Shown here: positions 1 through 8,587 of the stretch, piece after piece
Layout: every line of letters begins with the position of its first letter
Position numbering within the stretch: the stretch's first letter is position 1
Translations under genes and position numbers: made by a program
Notes under the pieces: model-generated
Databases searched by the model: none
Told to the model about the DNA's origin: nothing
Seen by the model: the letters and a program-made list of their open reading frames with translations, nothing else
Source of the DNA: Salinibius halmophilus
GTDB taxonomy: Bacteria > Pseudomonadota > Gammaproteobacteria > Pseudomonadales > Natronospirillaceae
DNA: 64,000 nucleotides
Direction: 5' to 3'
Assembly (NCBI RefSeq): GCF_003577475.1
Contig: NZ_QPEP01000015.1
Coordinates: 40,957 to 104,956 of the forward strand

Positions 1-183
1 AATGCCCATGTCAATCACTTCACCACCGTTGGGGCACTGACTTACATCCGCAACATTAGTGGTGAACAAACTTGATGGACTGGTTTCAATGGTAGGCGCT
101 TCAGTAGCGCTTTCTTCTGATGAGTTACAACCTGCTAGTACCAAACTGGCCGCTAGAGTTGTTATTACGAACCGTGTTTTCAT
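1..183 (-). CDS. Lipoprotein with CxxGG repeat (DUF7151-like), 3' part outside window
   Basis: The reverse strand opens with an ATG at 183 preceded by an AAGGAAGG ribosome site near 190-197. The first residues form a lipoprotein signal: basic MKTR, a hydrophobic stretch, then LAGC, so lipidation at Cys19 is expected. After a Ser/Glu/Thr-rich linker the sequence reads VSQCPNGGEVIDMGI, which matches the start of the Cys-x-x-Gly-Gly units in the two large lipoproteins at 2665-7906. I infer a third member of the same family; the rest of the gene lies off the left edge. It is divergent from the AraC regulator to its right. Substrate and role are unknown. Confidence 0.72.
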   Translation of the reverse strand, partial: MKTRFVITTLAASLVLAGCNSSEESATEAPTIETSPSSLFTTNVADVSQCPNGGEVIDMGI

Positions 184-377
184 GAGTACCGCCTTCCTTT
201 ATTCTTTCGAACATTCCTCACTGCACAGCACGGCAGCGCTTGTAGTCCGGCATGTGCCAGCGGTAAGCGTTACCATGTGCAAACGTAACGTCAATAATAG
301 GTACAAACAAAGGGGTAGTTGATACACTGCGTCTTAGAATTTTTGCAGTTCGTATTTTTTTCAAAGGTGAGATTGCT

Positions 378-1208
378 ATGGATAGGCTAGAGGTATTGTT
401 TCAGCATTTTTCGGCAAAAGCCCATACATTTCGTACCGGCTTTGTTTGCGGTAATTTTGATGTAAACGATACCACCAACCCAGAACAAGTGGGCCAGCTA
501 CATTTAGTCCGTGAAGGCAATGTAAAAGTAATTCACGGAAATGGCACGGTTTATAACATTAGCGAACCAAGTTTAATTTTTTATCCACGTTACTTTTCTC
601 ACCGCTTTGAAATGGACGCTCAAATGGTATGTGCGCAAGTTACCTTTGAAGGCAAACAAGCCAACCCAATTTGCGCAGCTCTTCCGGATGTAATGCACAT
701 TCCATTAAGCCAGCTTAAGCATAGTGAAGCGGTACTCAACTTACTGTTTGCCGAGGCGGAGTCGTCAAACGATGGCAAGCAAGTGGTGATCAATGGCCTA
801 ATGGAAGTACTACTTGTACAAGTAATTCGCCAACTGATCAGCTCGGGGGAGGTGAAGCTCGGCACATTGTCGGGGCTCAATAACGACAAAATAAAACGTG
901 CTATATCAGCCATTCACGATGCACCGAGTAAAGAGTGGACTGTGGAGTTATTAGCAGGTGAAGCAGGCGTTTCACGCAGTGTGTTCGCCGACCTATTTCG
1001 CCAAACAACAGGCATGACGCCGGCGAAATACCTGCAAAACTGGCGCATCACCTTGGTAAAAAAGTGGTTGCTTGCTGACCAACCACTAAAGCTTATCGCC
1101 GAGGATGCAGGATACAAAAGCGAATCATCGCTATCGCGCGCATTCAAAGCCCAATGCGGCATGTCGCCCAAACAGTGGCTAGCAGCCGAAAAATACCGAG
1201 ACCAGTAA
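378..1208 (+). CDS. AraC family transcriptional regulator (cupin N-terminus)
   Basis: This 276-residue protein has a C-terminal AraC/XylS double helix-turn-helix (about residues 175-272) with the usual LAGEAGVSRSVFADLFRQ and IAEDAGYKSESSLSRAFK helices and the closing GMSPKQW. The N-terminal 130 residues look like the cupin-type effector domain of the Cupin_6 AraC class, with a beta-strand pattern around GNGTVYNISEPSLIFYPR. Such regulators usually control an adjacent gene for small-molecule metabolism, but no obvious target lies here: the left neighbour is a divergent lipoprotein and the right one a glycosyltransferase. A run AAAGGTGAG lies before the ATG. The effector is unknown. Confidence 0.85.
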   Translation: MDRLEVLFQHFSAKAHTFRTGFVCGNFDVNDTTNPEQVGQLHLVREGNVKVIHGNGTVYNISEPSLIFYPRYFSHRFEMDAQMVCAQVTFEGKQANPICAALPDVMHIPLSQLKHSEAVLNLLFAEAESSNDGKQVVINGLMEVLLVQVIRQLISSGEVKLGTLSGLNNDKIKRAISAIHDAPSKEWTVELLAGEAGVSRSVFADLFRQTTGMTPAKYLQNWRITLVKKWLLADQPLKLIAEDAGYKSESSLSRAFKAQCGMSPKQWLAAEKYRDQ

Positions 1209-1218
1209 ACCCATTTCA

Positions 1219-1258
1219 GGACACGCACCTTTCACGACCCTAAACGGGGACACGCACC
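1219..1258. repeat. Two direct copies of GGACACGCACC motif
   Basis: Copies start at 1219 and 1248 in the same orientation, 29 bp apart, in the short gap between the AraC gene and the glycosyltransferase. They are the leftmost members of the dispersed GGACACGCAC family that surrounds the RAYT gene at 14.2 kb. No terminator or clear promoter is visible in this gap. Confidence 0.8.
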
Positions 1259-1312
1259 GTTTGCACCTAATCCAGGTACAATAGCGCCAAACCAAATTAC
1301 CTAGGCGTTAGC

Positions 1313-2620
1313 ATGCAATACCAAACCGTGCTTATTATTGGCTACGTGTGGCCAGAACCCAACTCGTCGGCGGCGGGCAAACGCATGCTCGACCTGATTA
1401 ACTTTTTTACCGCACGCAGCGAAAAGGTGGCATTCGCTACCCCCGCCCAAGACAGCCCCCACAAAGCCGAGTTGGTAAATGTGGACACGCACGAAATTAA
1501 GCTGAACTGCTCAAGCTTTAACGAATTCTGCGCCCAGCTGAACCCGCAAATCGTGATGTTCGACCGTTTTATGATGGAGGAACAGTTTGGTTGGCGGGTA
1601 GCACAAGCCTGCCCGCAAGCCCTACGTATACTGGACACCGAAGACTTACATTGCCTGCGTGATGCGCGCCACCAGCACTTTAAGAAAACTGGCGAAATGT
1701 TGCTACAGCCAAACATCGCCCAACTCACCAGCGACGTAGCGAAGCGAGAACTCGCTGCCATTTGGCGCAGCGACCTTACCTTGATGATTTCACCCGTTGA
1801 AATACAGCTACTAACACAAACCTTTTCGGTGCATGCGGCACTTCTGCACTACAGCCCATTGTGGCTAAACAAGCTCGAAAATGGCTTGGGCAATGCGGTT
1901 GAAAAGTGCGTGTCCTCATTTGAAGATAGCCAAAGCCTTGCCAGTGAAAGGTGCGTGTCCCGGTTTGAGGAGCGCCAGCATTTTGTTTGCATTGGTAGTT
2001 TTCGCCATGCGCCAAACTGGGACAGCGTGCTGTGGTTAAATAGCGAAATATGGCCAGCGATTCGCAAGCGCTTGCCCAATGCAGAACTTCATATTTATGG
2101 CTCTTACCCACCGCCAAAAGCTACGGCGTTGCACAACCCTAAAAAGGGCTTTCATATTAAAGGCTGGGCCAACGATGCTTTTGAAGTGCTGAGCAAAGCA
2201 CGAGTTTGTTTAGCACCGCTGCGGTTTGGCGCCGGTATTAAAGGCAAGTTTGTTGATGCCCTGCAAGTAGGCACGCCATCTGTTACTACTTCAATTGGCA
2301 GTGAAGGCATGTTTGCGCCTTGGCCTGGGCAAGTTGCGAACGACGTTGATGCCCTTGTGGAAGCCGCGGTACAGCTCTACCAAGACCCAGAGCAATGGCA
2401 AACCGCTCACGAGCACGCCAAGCAGCTTGCGGCTCGTTATTATCAAGCAGTAGCTTACCAAGCCGAACTCGCCGCGCGGCTAGACCAACTGCTTAGCGAG
2501 CTAGAAACGCACAGAGCCAACAACTTTATTGGCGCCATGCTGCAGCATCAAACGCTAAAGAGCACCCAATATATGAGCCAATGGATTGAACAAAAGCAGC
2601 TAAATGCCCAGAAACAATAA
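1313..2620 (+). CDS. Glycosyltransferase family 4-like, with in-frame repeat insertion
   Basis: The 435-residue protein has a GT-B fold pattern. The N-terminal half begins with a strand and an open GYVWPEPNSSAAGKR loop. The C-terminal half (from about residue 225) has the NAELHIYGSYPP strand, a WANDAFEVLSKARVCLAPLRFGAGIKGK region and the Glu-containing GTPSVTTSIGSEGM donor-sugar segment of Glycos_transf_1 proteins. Donor and acceptor are unknown, and no polysaccharide cluster surrounds it. Between the halves, residues about 196-220 are encoded by two direct copies of the GTGCGTGTCC motif (1906 and 1951), each read as Cys-Val-Ser, with the frame kept. A third copy (1483) is read as Asp-Thr-His near residue 58. 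A terminator hairpin follows the stop at once. Confidence 0.8.
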   Translation: MQYQTVLIIGYVWPEPNSSAAGKRMLDLINFFTARSEKVAFATPAQDSPHKAELVNVDTHEIKLNCSSFNEFCAQLNPQIVMFDRFMMEEQFGWRVAQACPQALRILDTEDLHCLRDARHQHFKKTGEMLLQPNIAQLTSDVAKRELAAIWRSDLTLMISPVEIQLLTQTFSVHAALLHYSPLWLNKLENGLGNAVEKCVSSFEDSQSLASERCVSRFEERQHFVCIGSFRHAPNWDSVLWLNSEIWPAIRKRLPNAELHIYGSYPPPKATALHNPKKGFHIKGWANDAFEVLSKARVCLAPLRFGAGIKGKFVDALQVGTPSVTTSIGSEGMFAPWPGQVANDVDALVEAAVQLYQDPEQWQTAHEHAKQLAARYYQAVAYQAELAARLDQLLSELETHRANNFIGAMLQHQTLKSTQYMSQWIEQKQLNAQKQ

Positions 2621-2642
2621 AGCCCCGCAGTGCGGGGCTTGG
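2619..2642. terminator. Bidirectional terminator hairpin
   Basis: The perfect inverted repeat AGCCCCGCA/TGCGGGGCT sits directly behind the glycosyltransferase stop and faces the end of the convergent lipoprotein gene. The same hairpin and the bases beyond it recur at 5319-5338, so it was duplicated with the 3' end of the lipoprotein gene. Confidence 0.75.
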
Positions 2643-2664
2643 TAGGTTTTGCGAATTGGCTCTC

Positions 2665-5295
2665 TTACAGCACCACTCGCTCGTTTTTTACTTCAATTAC
2701 CTTCACCTCTTGCGTATCCGCATCAAGCGTTACCAAGTCGGTTAGGTAGTAGGTCGTTTTATTAGAGCTGTCTTTGACTGAGTACAACAGCATGTCACCT
2801 ACTAGGCCTTCTAAAGTGATGTTACCCATCTCAACGGCAACCGTTGGAGTAGCGCCGTTTTCTAGTGGCGTGGCATCGGTAAATAACCATAGGCCTTGCG
2901 TGCCATTAAAATCACCGGCGACCACCACACCTGCTGGGGTGCTGATGAGGCCGCTGGTGGAGTTGAATACCGCGACCATTTGCTCTGAGCTGGCAGCTCG
3001 CAGGTAGCTCTCACCGCTTACGCTTAAAATAAACACATCAGCCCCTAACTGAGCCGTTGAGTTCGAAGCAGCTAAACCATCCTGATTAACAGTTTGACTA
3101 GCTGTTACCCCATCATACGAATAAGCGAATCGACCACCGTTGTCTGGCTCTGCCGTAAAGAACAGTTGCTCGCCGATCACTTGTAGGTTTTGGAAATCGG
3201 ATGATTTTTTATTAACCCCATTAGTTTCAACGGCTAGCTCAACACCACCTGTGGTTAACCGGTATAGCTCTTCATCTACAAAAGTATTCATTTCGGCAAT
3301 GAAATACAGTTGCCCTTGGAATGGAGTTAGGTTACTCAACGAAATCAATCCATTCTCGACTAGTTGCAGCGCTTCGTTGCTAGCGTTAACTGACCACAGT
3401 TTAGGAACGCCTGATTGATCCACCACATAATACAAAGCCTCGCCAGCAACAGTTAACTCGCTAATCTCAGCTGCTTCTGTGCCAGCAATGGCCACTGTAT
3501 TGGCAGCCGTGCCATCCGTTTTCCACAGTTGCTGCTCAGTGCCGGTTGCATCGTTGGCAGTGAAATATAGCTCGCCGTTAAATACCGTGAAGTTGCCAGG
3601 GTTGGTGGCAATGGCGGCACCTTCTTCATCGGTTAACAAGCGCGTACCGTGGCTACTGCCATCGCTTACGTACAGTTGGCTATCGGCTTGTGTTGCGTCT
3701 GTTACTACAGAGCCTGCAAAGAAGTATTGGCCATTAAACTCGATGCCATTGCCGGCAAATGTAAGTGGTGCATTGCCTGCTTTAATTTCGCGCGCTGTGC
3801 CTTCCTCTAGCCACTGCCATAGGTTGGTAGCGCCTTGTAGTGGCAGTACTGATGCATTGCGATAAGCATACGCTTGGCTTTCGGTGGTAAAGCTTACCTC
3901 AGCAAGGTTTTTTGCTTCACTTAGGCCCATTGTGGTAACCGGCTTCACTGCAACGGTATAAGTGGTGCCCAAAGCTAACGAGGCACTTGGGGTAAAGCTA
4001 AGTGTTGGTTTGCCATCTACGAACGCGTAGTTTGCTTCGCCTAATACCACCGCGCCGTCAGCCGAGGTAACAACAATGCCATCGCCTGCAATTTCATTAA
4101 TCTGGTCACTCAGTTCAATTACCACATTGGTACCAACCAGTGCATTGCCATTAGCATTGGTTTGCACGGTAAGCGGCTGGGCAACAAACGCTGGCTGGGT
4201 GATTTCAGCAAAAGCCGTGAGGTTTTCACCAAAACCAGAGACTTGCAGCATGAACAGCTCATTGTTCTCGAATTGCGTGTCTTTTAGTGTTTGTACAACA
4301 ACTGTTTTACTTACTTCCCCTGGCTGGAAAACTAATTTGCCAGCACTTAATAGGTAATCCTCGCCTTCTTTCGCTGATGAGCTTAGCGTGCTGTAATAAA
4401 ACTCGGTCGCTGCTTGTGATGGATCATTCAACGTTACAGCAAAGCTTGCCTTGTCACCTTCCAGTACAATAGGGTTGCTAATGGTTAGTGAATTACTCAC
4501 GCCGCTCCCAGAGCCGTTGCGGCCGTTACAAATATAACTTCCACTGGTAATTTCAGCTTCTTCCAAAATATTATTGCGGTTGCTGTCTAACCCTGCAGTA
4601 ATTCGTTGGCCACCATTCGCACAATTTAGCCCAGCCGACTCTGGTATCACCTTAACCAGCGTATTGAGCCCGTTTTCACCATCAACCCCGTTTTGCCCGG
4701 CGGGGCCTCGTGAACCTGAGCTACTACCGTCACGTCCATCGGAGCCGTCTTCACCGTTGCAAATGTACTTAGTTTGAGCAATTTCAGTGGCGTTGAGTAC
4801 CGCGTCGCTGTTGTTATCTGGGCCCACATCAACTTTAACGCCACCATTTCGGCAATGGATACCGGCAGACTCGTCGGTTACTGCAATCAATGTGGTTACG
4901 CCATCTTTTCCAGGCTGACCGTTTTGACCATCAGCACCATCCTGCCCATTGCTGCCATCTACACCGTCTTTGCCATCCTTACCGTTGGCGCCATCCTTAC
5001 CGTCAACACCATTACAGATCAATTCAGAGTTAGTGACTTCAGCGTCATCTAATACGCCGTTACTGTTTAGGTCGAAGCCAAGGTCGACCTGCACACCACC
5101 ATTCCCGCAGCGCTCATCTGCAACGGCTAACGAACGCGACATAATGGCTGCTGCGGGTGCAACTTGTTGTGATTGATTATTGCTCGGCTCTTTTTCTACT
5201 CGATCAACTTGCCCACGCTCACAGCCAGTCAGGGTGAACATTAGTGTTGTTATTAATACTGGAATTGAAACTTTAGACATCCCAAGTCTCCACAT
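2665..5295 (-). CDS. Large surface lipoprotein: CxxGG/collagen-like/Calx-beta/ELWxxDGT repeats
   Basis: Up to 876 residues; a second ATG at 5280, also with a GGAG site, may be the true start. The signal ends in LTGC, a lipobox. Three DUF7151-like units follow, each with Cys-x-Asn-Gly-Gly, a Glx-Asp-x-Asn-x-Asn stretch and a closing ICNG, linked by Gly-X-Y collagen-like runs rich in GKDG and GQDG. Next come a Calx-beta domain (about 270-370), an SbsA-like Ig domain (to about 470), then a propeller-like half with DGSSHGT and ELWxxDGT-type repeats (LWKTDGT). I infer an exported, surface-anchored protein. Its C-terminal half is nearly identical to that of the downstream paralogue except for one block (3200-3420). 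The function is unknown. Confidence 0.82.
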   Translation of the reverse strand: MWRLGMSKVSIPVLITTLMFTLTGCERGQVDRVEKEPSNNQSQQVAPAAAIMSRSLAVADERCGNGGVQVDLGFDLNSNGVLDDAEVTNSELICNGVDGKDGANGKDGKDGVDGSNGQDGADGQNGQPGKDGVTTLIAVTDESAGIHCRNGGVKVDVGPDNNSDAVLNATEIAQTKYICNGEDGSDGRDGSSSGSRGPAGQNGVDGENGLNTLVKVIPESAGLNCANGGQRITAGLDSNRNNILEEAEITSGSYICNGRNGSGSGVSNSLTISNPIVLEGDKASFAVTLNDPSQAATEFYYSTLSSSAKEGEDYLLSAGKLVFQPGEVSKTVVVQTLKDTQFENNELFMLQVSGFGENLTAFAEITQPAFVAQPLTVQTNANGNALVGTNVVIELSDQINEIAGDGIVVTSADGAVVLGEANYAFVDGKPTLSFTPSASLALGTTYTVAVKPVTTMGLSEAKNLAEVSFTTESQAYAYRNASVLPLQGATNLWQWLEEGTAREIKAGNAPLTFAGNGIEFNGQYFFAGSVVTDATQADSQLYVSDGSSHGTRLLTDEEGAAIATNPGNFTVFNGELYFTANDATGTEQQLWKTDGTAANTVAIAGTEAAEISELTVAGEALYYVVDQSGVPKLWSVNASNEALQLVENGLISLSNLTPFQGQLYFIAEMNTFVDEELYRLTTGGVELAVETNGVNKKSSDFQNLQVIGEQLFFTAEPDNGGRFAYSYDGVTASQTVNQDGLAASNSTAQLGADVFILSVSGESYLRAASSEQMVAVFNSTSGLISTPAGVVVAGDFNGTQGLWLFTDATPLENGATPTVAVEMGNITLEGLVGDMLLYSVKDSSNKTTYYLTDLVTLDADTQEVKVIEVKNERVVL

Positions 5296-5318
5296 TTTCT
5301 TCCTTCAAATATGAGAAA

Positions 5319-5338
5319 AGCCCCGCAGTGCGGGGCTT
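5319..5338. terminator. Terminator hairpin, duplicate of the one at 2619
   Basis: AGCCCCGCA/TGCGGGGCT again follows the end of a lipoprotein gene on the reverse strand. It lies between the two paralogues, so each is probably its own transcription unit. Confidence 0.7.
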
Positions 5339-5362
5339 GGTAGGTTTTGCGAATTGGCTCTC

Positions 5363-7906
5363 TTACAGCACCACTCGCTCGTTTTTTACTTCAATTACCT
5401 TCACCTCTTGCGTATACGCATCGAGCGTTACCAAGTCGGTTAGGTAGTAGGTCGTTACTTTGCTGTTTTCAACTGAGTACAACAGCATGTCACCTACTAG
5501 GCCTTCTAAAGTGATATTACCCGCTTCAGCGGCAACCGTTGGAGTAGCGCCGTTTTCTAGTGGCGTGGCATCGGTAAATAACCATAGGCCTTGCGTGCCA
5601 TTAAAATCACCGGCGACCACCACACCTGCTGAGGTGCTGATGAGGCCGCTGGTGGAGTTAAATACCGCGACCATTTGCTCTGAGCTGGCAGCTCGCAGGT
5701 AGCTCGCACCACTTTCACTTAAAATAAACACATCAGCCCCTAACTGAGCCGTTGAGTTCGAGACAGCTAAACCATCCTGGTTAACAGTTTGACTAGCTGT
5801 TACCCCATCATACAAGTAAGCGAATCGACCACCGTTGTCTGGCTCTGCCGTAAAGAACAGTTGCTCGCCGATCACTTGTAGGTTTTGGAAATCGGATGAT
5901 TTGTTGGGGACTTTGTTTAATTCTAGCGCGCTCTCAATATTACCCTCAGATACTTTGAATAATTCATCTCCTTCGGATCGAGCTCGATATCCAACAAAAT
6001 AAACAGTGCTGTTAAAGACTGTCATCTGACTCACATAATCTACCTGTTTTGCACTTGGCAGCTGAGCCGCCACGCCAGTTGAATCTAGTGACCAAAGTGA
6101 ACCACTGCCAGTGCTTGCACCCACCACATAATACAAAGCCTCGCCAACAACGGTTAGCTCGCTAATCTCAGCTGCTTCCGTACCAGCAATGGCCACTGTA
6201 TTGGCAGCCGTGCCATCCGTTTTCCACAGTTGCTGCTCAGTGCCGGTTGCATTGTTGGCAGTGAAATATAGCTCGCCGTAAAATACCGTGAAGTTGCCAG
6301 GGTTGGTGGCAATGGCATTGCCTTCGGCATCGGTTAAAATGCGCGTACCGTGGCTACTGCCATCGCTTACGTACAGTTGGCTATCGGCTTGTGTTGCGTC
6401 TGTTACTACAGAGCCTGCAAAGAAGTATTGGCCATTAAACTCGATGCCATTGCCGGCAAATGTAAGTGGTGCATTGCCTGCTTTAATTTCGCGCGCTGTG
6501 CCTTCCTCTAGCCACTGCCATAGGTTGGTAGCGCCTTGTAATGGTAGAACCGACGCATTGCGATAAGCATACGCTTGGCTTTCGGTGGTAAAGCTTACAT
6601 CAGCTAGCGTTTTTTCTTCATTTAGCCCTAATGTGGTAACTGGCTTCACCGCTACGGTATAAGTGGTGCCTAGTGCTAACGAGGCACTTGGAGTAAAGCT
6701 AAGCGTTGGTTTGCCATCTACAAGCGCGTAGTTTGCTTCGCCTAATACCACCGCGCCGTCAGCCGAGGTAACAACAATGCCATCGCCTGCAATTTCATTA
6801 ATCTGGTCACTCAGTTCAATTACCACATTGGTACCAACCAGTGCATTGCCATTAGCATTGGCTTGCACGGTAAGCGGCTGGGCAACAAACGCTGGCTGGG
6901 TGATTTTTGCCACACCAGTTGCTTGCGTACCCGCACCAGAAACTTGCAAGGTAAAGTATTCATTACCTTCAAAAATTGTATCGGTATTTACTGATACCTG
7001 TACTTTTTTAGGTTCTGTGCTGCCTGCAGTAAAGGTCACTTCGCCAACGGTAAGGGTGTAGTCTTCACCGGCTACTGCGTTGGCGTTTTGGGTGGTGTAG
7101 AAGAAGCTAGTATCCACTGCTGGTGCTTCAGCAAGCGTAATAGTGAACTCGGCTGAGTTGCCCTCGGCAACGGTTACATCGGTAACATTAATTAGGGTAT
7201 TCGCATTGGTGCCGTTTTGGCCATTCGCACCGTCTTGTCCATTCGTACCATCTTCACCGTTACATACTTTGGCAGTGGTTGCGGTGGCTGGGTCGGCAGT
7301 GCCATCACTGTCGGCATCTAAGCCGCTTGTAATCAGGTGACCGCCGTTTTTGCAGTCGGCATCGTTGGCTGGCAGTGGAGCGATGTTGATGACGGTATTA
7401 ACGCCGTCTTTGCCTGGCTCGCCTTTATCGCCTTTATCGCCTTTATCGCCTTTATCGCCAGAAGCACCATCAGTGCCATTGCAAATAACGGCCGTGGCTG
7501 GGTTTTCGTCGTCGGTCAATTTGCCGTCTTCGTTGGCATCAATCCCGCTTAGTACTAGGTTGCCACCGGCTGGGCATTGCTCAGGAGTAGCTGGCTCTAC
7601 CAGTAAAATGCTACTGGCACCGTCGTTACCATTCGTGCCATTGCAAATGAGCTGAGTGGAGGTCACTTCGCTGTCGTCGAGCGTGGCATTGCCGTTGGTG
7701 TCGAGCCCAAGCTCTATTTGTGTACCGCCAGCGGCGCATTGCTCGGTGGTAGCTGCTTGGGTGCGCGTTAATACGGCTGCTGCAACTGTTTGCTGATTGT
7801 CGCTCGCACCAGGCTGGGTTTGTGTTGGGTCGCTTGAGGTTTCACTACCACAAGCGGTTAAACCGATAATGGCGGTAATGGCCATTGCACTTTTCATGTG
7901 CTGCAT
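5363..7906 (-). CDS. Large surface lipoprotein, paralogue of 2665-5295
   Basis: This 847-residue protein starts behind AAGGAGAA. Its lipobox is LTAC at about residue 19. It carries three CxxGG/DUF7151-like units, with EF-like Asp-rich loops, closing in ICNG, ICNG and VCNG. They are separated by collagen-like Gly-X-Y, including four tandem GDK triplets encoded by a 9-bp DNA repeat near 7420-7458. A Calx-beta domain (EGNSAEFTITL to FEGNEYFTLQVSG), an SbsA-like Ig domain and ELWxxDGT-type repeats follow. From the Ig domain to the stop it is almost identical in DNA to its neighbour, apart from one divergent propeller block. The duplication extends through the terminator. The role is unknown; adhesion or a structural surface role is only a guess. 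Confidence 0.82.
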   Translation of the reverse strand: MQHMKSAMAITAIIGLTACGSETSSDPTQTQPGASDNQQTVAAAVLTRTQAATTEQCAAGGTQIELGLDTNGNATLDDSEVTSTQLICNGTNGNDGASSILLVEPATPEQCPAGGNLVLSGIDANEDGKLTDDENPATAVICNGTDGASGDKGDKGDKGDKGEPGKDGVNTVINIAPLPANDADCKNGGHLITSGLDADSDGTADPATATTAKVCNGEDGTNGQDGANGQNGTNANTLINVTDVTVAEGNSAEFTITLAEAPAVDTSFFYTTQNANAVAGEDYTLTVGEVTFTAGSTEPKKVQVSVNTDTIFEGNEYFTLQVSGAGTQATGVAKITQPAFVAQPLTVQANANGNALVGTNVVIELSDQINEIAGDGIVVTSADGAVVLGEANYALVDGKPTLSFTPSASLALGTTYTVAVKPVTTLGLNEEKTLADVSFTTESQAYAYRNASVLPLQGATNLWQWLEEGTAREIKAGNAPLTFAGNGIEFNGQYFFAGSVVTDATQADSQLYVSDGSSHGTRILTDAEGNAIATNPGNFTVFYGELYFTANNATGTEQQLWKTDGTAANTVAIAGTEAAEISELTVVGEALYYVVGASTGSGSLWSLDSTGVAAQLPSAKQVDYVSQMTVFNSTVYFVGYRARSEGDELFKVSEGNIESALELNKVPNKSSDFQNLQVIGEQLFFTAEPDNGGRFAYLYDGVTASQTVNQDGLAVSNSTAQLGADVFILSESGASYLRAASSEQMVAVFNSTSGLISTSAGVVVAGDFNGTQGLWLFTDATPLENGATPTVAAEAGNITLEGLVGDMLLYSVENSKVTTYYLTDLVTLDAYTQEVKVIEVKNERVVL

Positions 7907-8587
7907 TGCGTTCTCCTTGAACTTGCACGATTGCTACTTAGGGCGCAGCAGTGCTCACGTCACTTTTTTGTAGCATGCTTAATAATGTGTATTTGTGGCT
8001 CAAGGATAACCATATTTTTGCGTGTCCACTATGGTTTGAACAACGTAAAAAATTACTGTTTTACGACACTAACAGCGATCAAACAAATTAAGCTATACGA
8101 ATGGATAGGAATGACGATTAGCAGATTGCATTTGGGATTAGCTCAATGCCATAAACTTAATATTTTCTGGTGGATTGTTTAAGCTAATGACATTAAACAC
8201 TAGCGTATAAACCTACCTATTTAGGTAAAACAATATCCCCGCCTCAGAATCAAACAATATATACATTCATGCCTGTTTAAAACTGTATGATATTAGGTAC
8301 TTTTCTGCATGCATCGTTTTCAAAACAATTAAAAAACAATATTTAATAAAACCGGTTTCATAAGCCATGCATTTTGAAATTGGTCACATATATTACTTAT
8401 CAAACAGCATTCAAACGCAAATCTAACAACATTCAAACTTGGCAATTATTAATTACATTCACCTTGGCTTGTAAATAGAAAATTGCAAGCAAGTGACTTC
8501 CTGCTTATCTATATACACCGGTTAGCCTATCCCTTTAGCTAACTCAGGGTGGTTAGCCGGATAACAACAATAATTAGGAGAGTCTCA
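7907..8587. other. AT-rich intergenic region between lipoprotein and subtilase
   Basis: No convincing gene is visible in this 680-bp gap. It is clearly more AT-rich than its neighbours and must hold the divergent promoters. At 8143-8196 two short inverted segments loosely resemble the ends of the MITE at 24541-24697, but I could not establish an element. A strong TTAGGAG ribosome site at its right end (8575-8581) serves the protease. Confidence 0.5.

Noticed and set aside
3479..3865. Long forward-strand frames opposite the large lipoproteins
   Set aside because: They mirror the repetitive Ala/Thr/Val-rich coding on the other strand, occur likewise in both paralogues, and lack ribosome sites.
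7898..8182. Forward-strand frame of 94 codons
   Set aside because: It has no ribosome site, odd composition, and overlaps the promoter and start of the lipoprotein gene.
8143..8196. A second MITE copy in the gap before the subtilase
   Set aside because: The two ends resemble those at 24541-24697 only loosely (several mismatches), the interior is missing, and no target duplication is visible.
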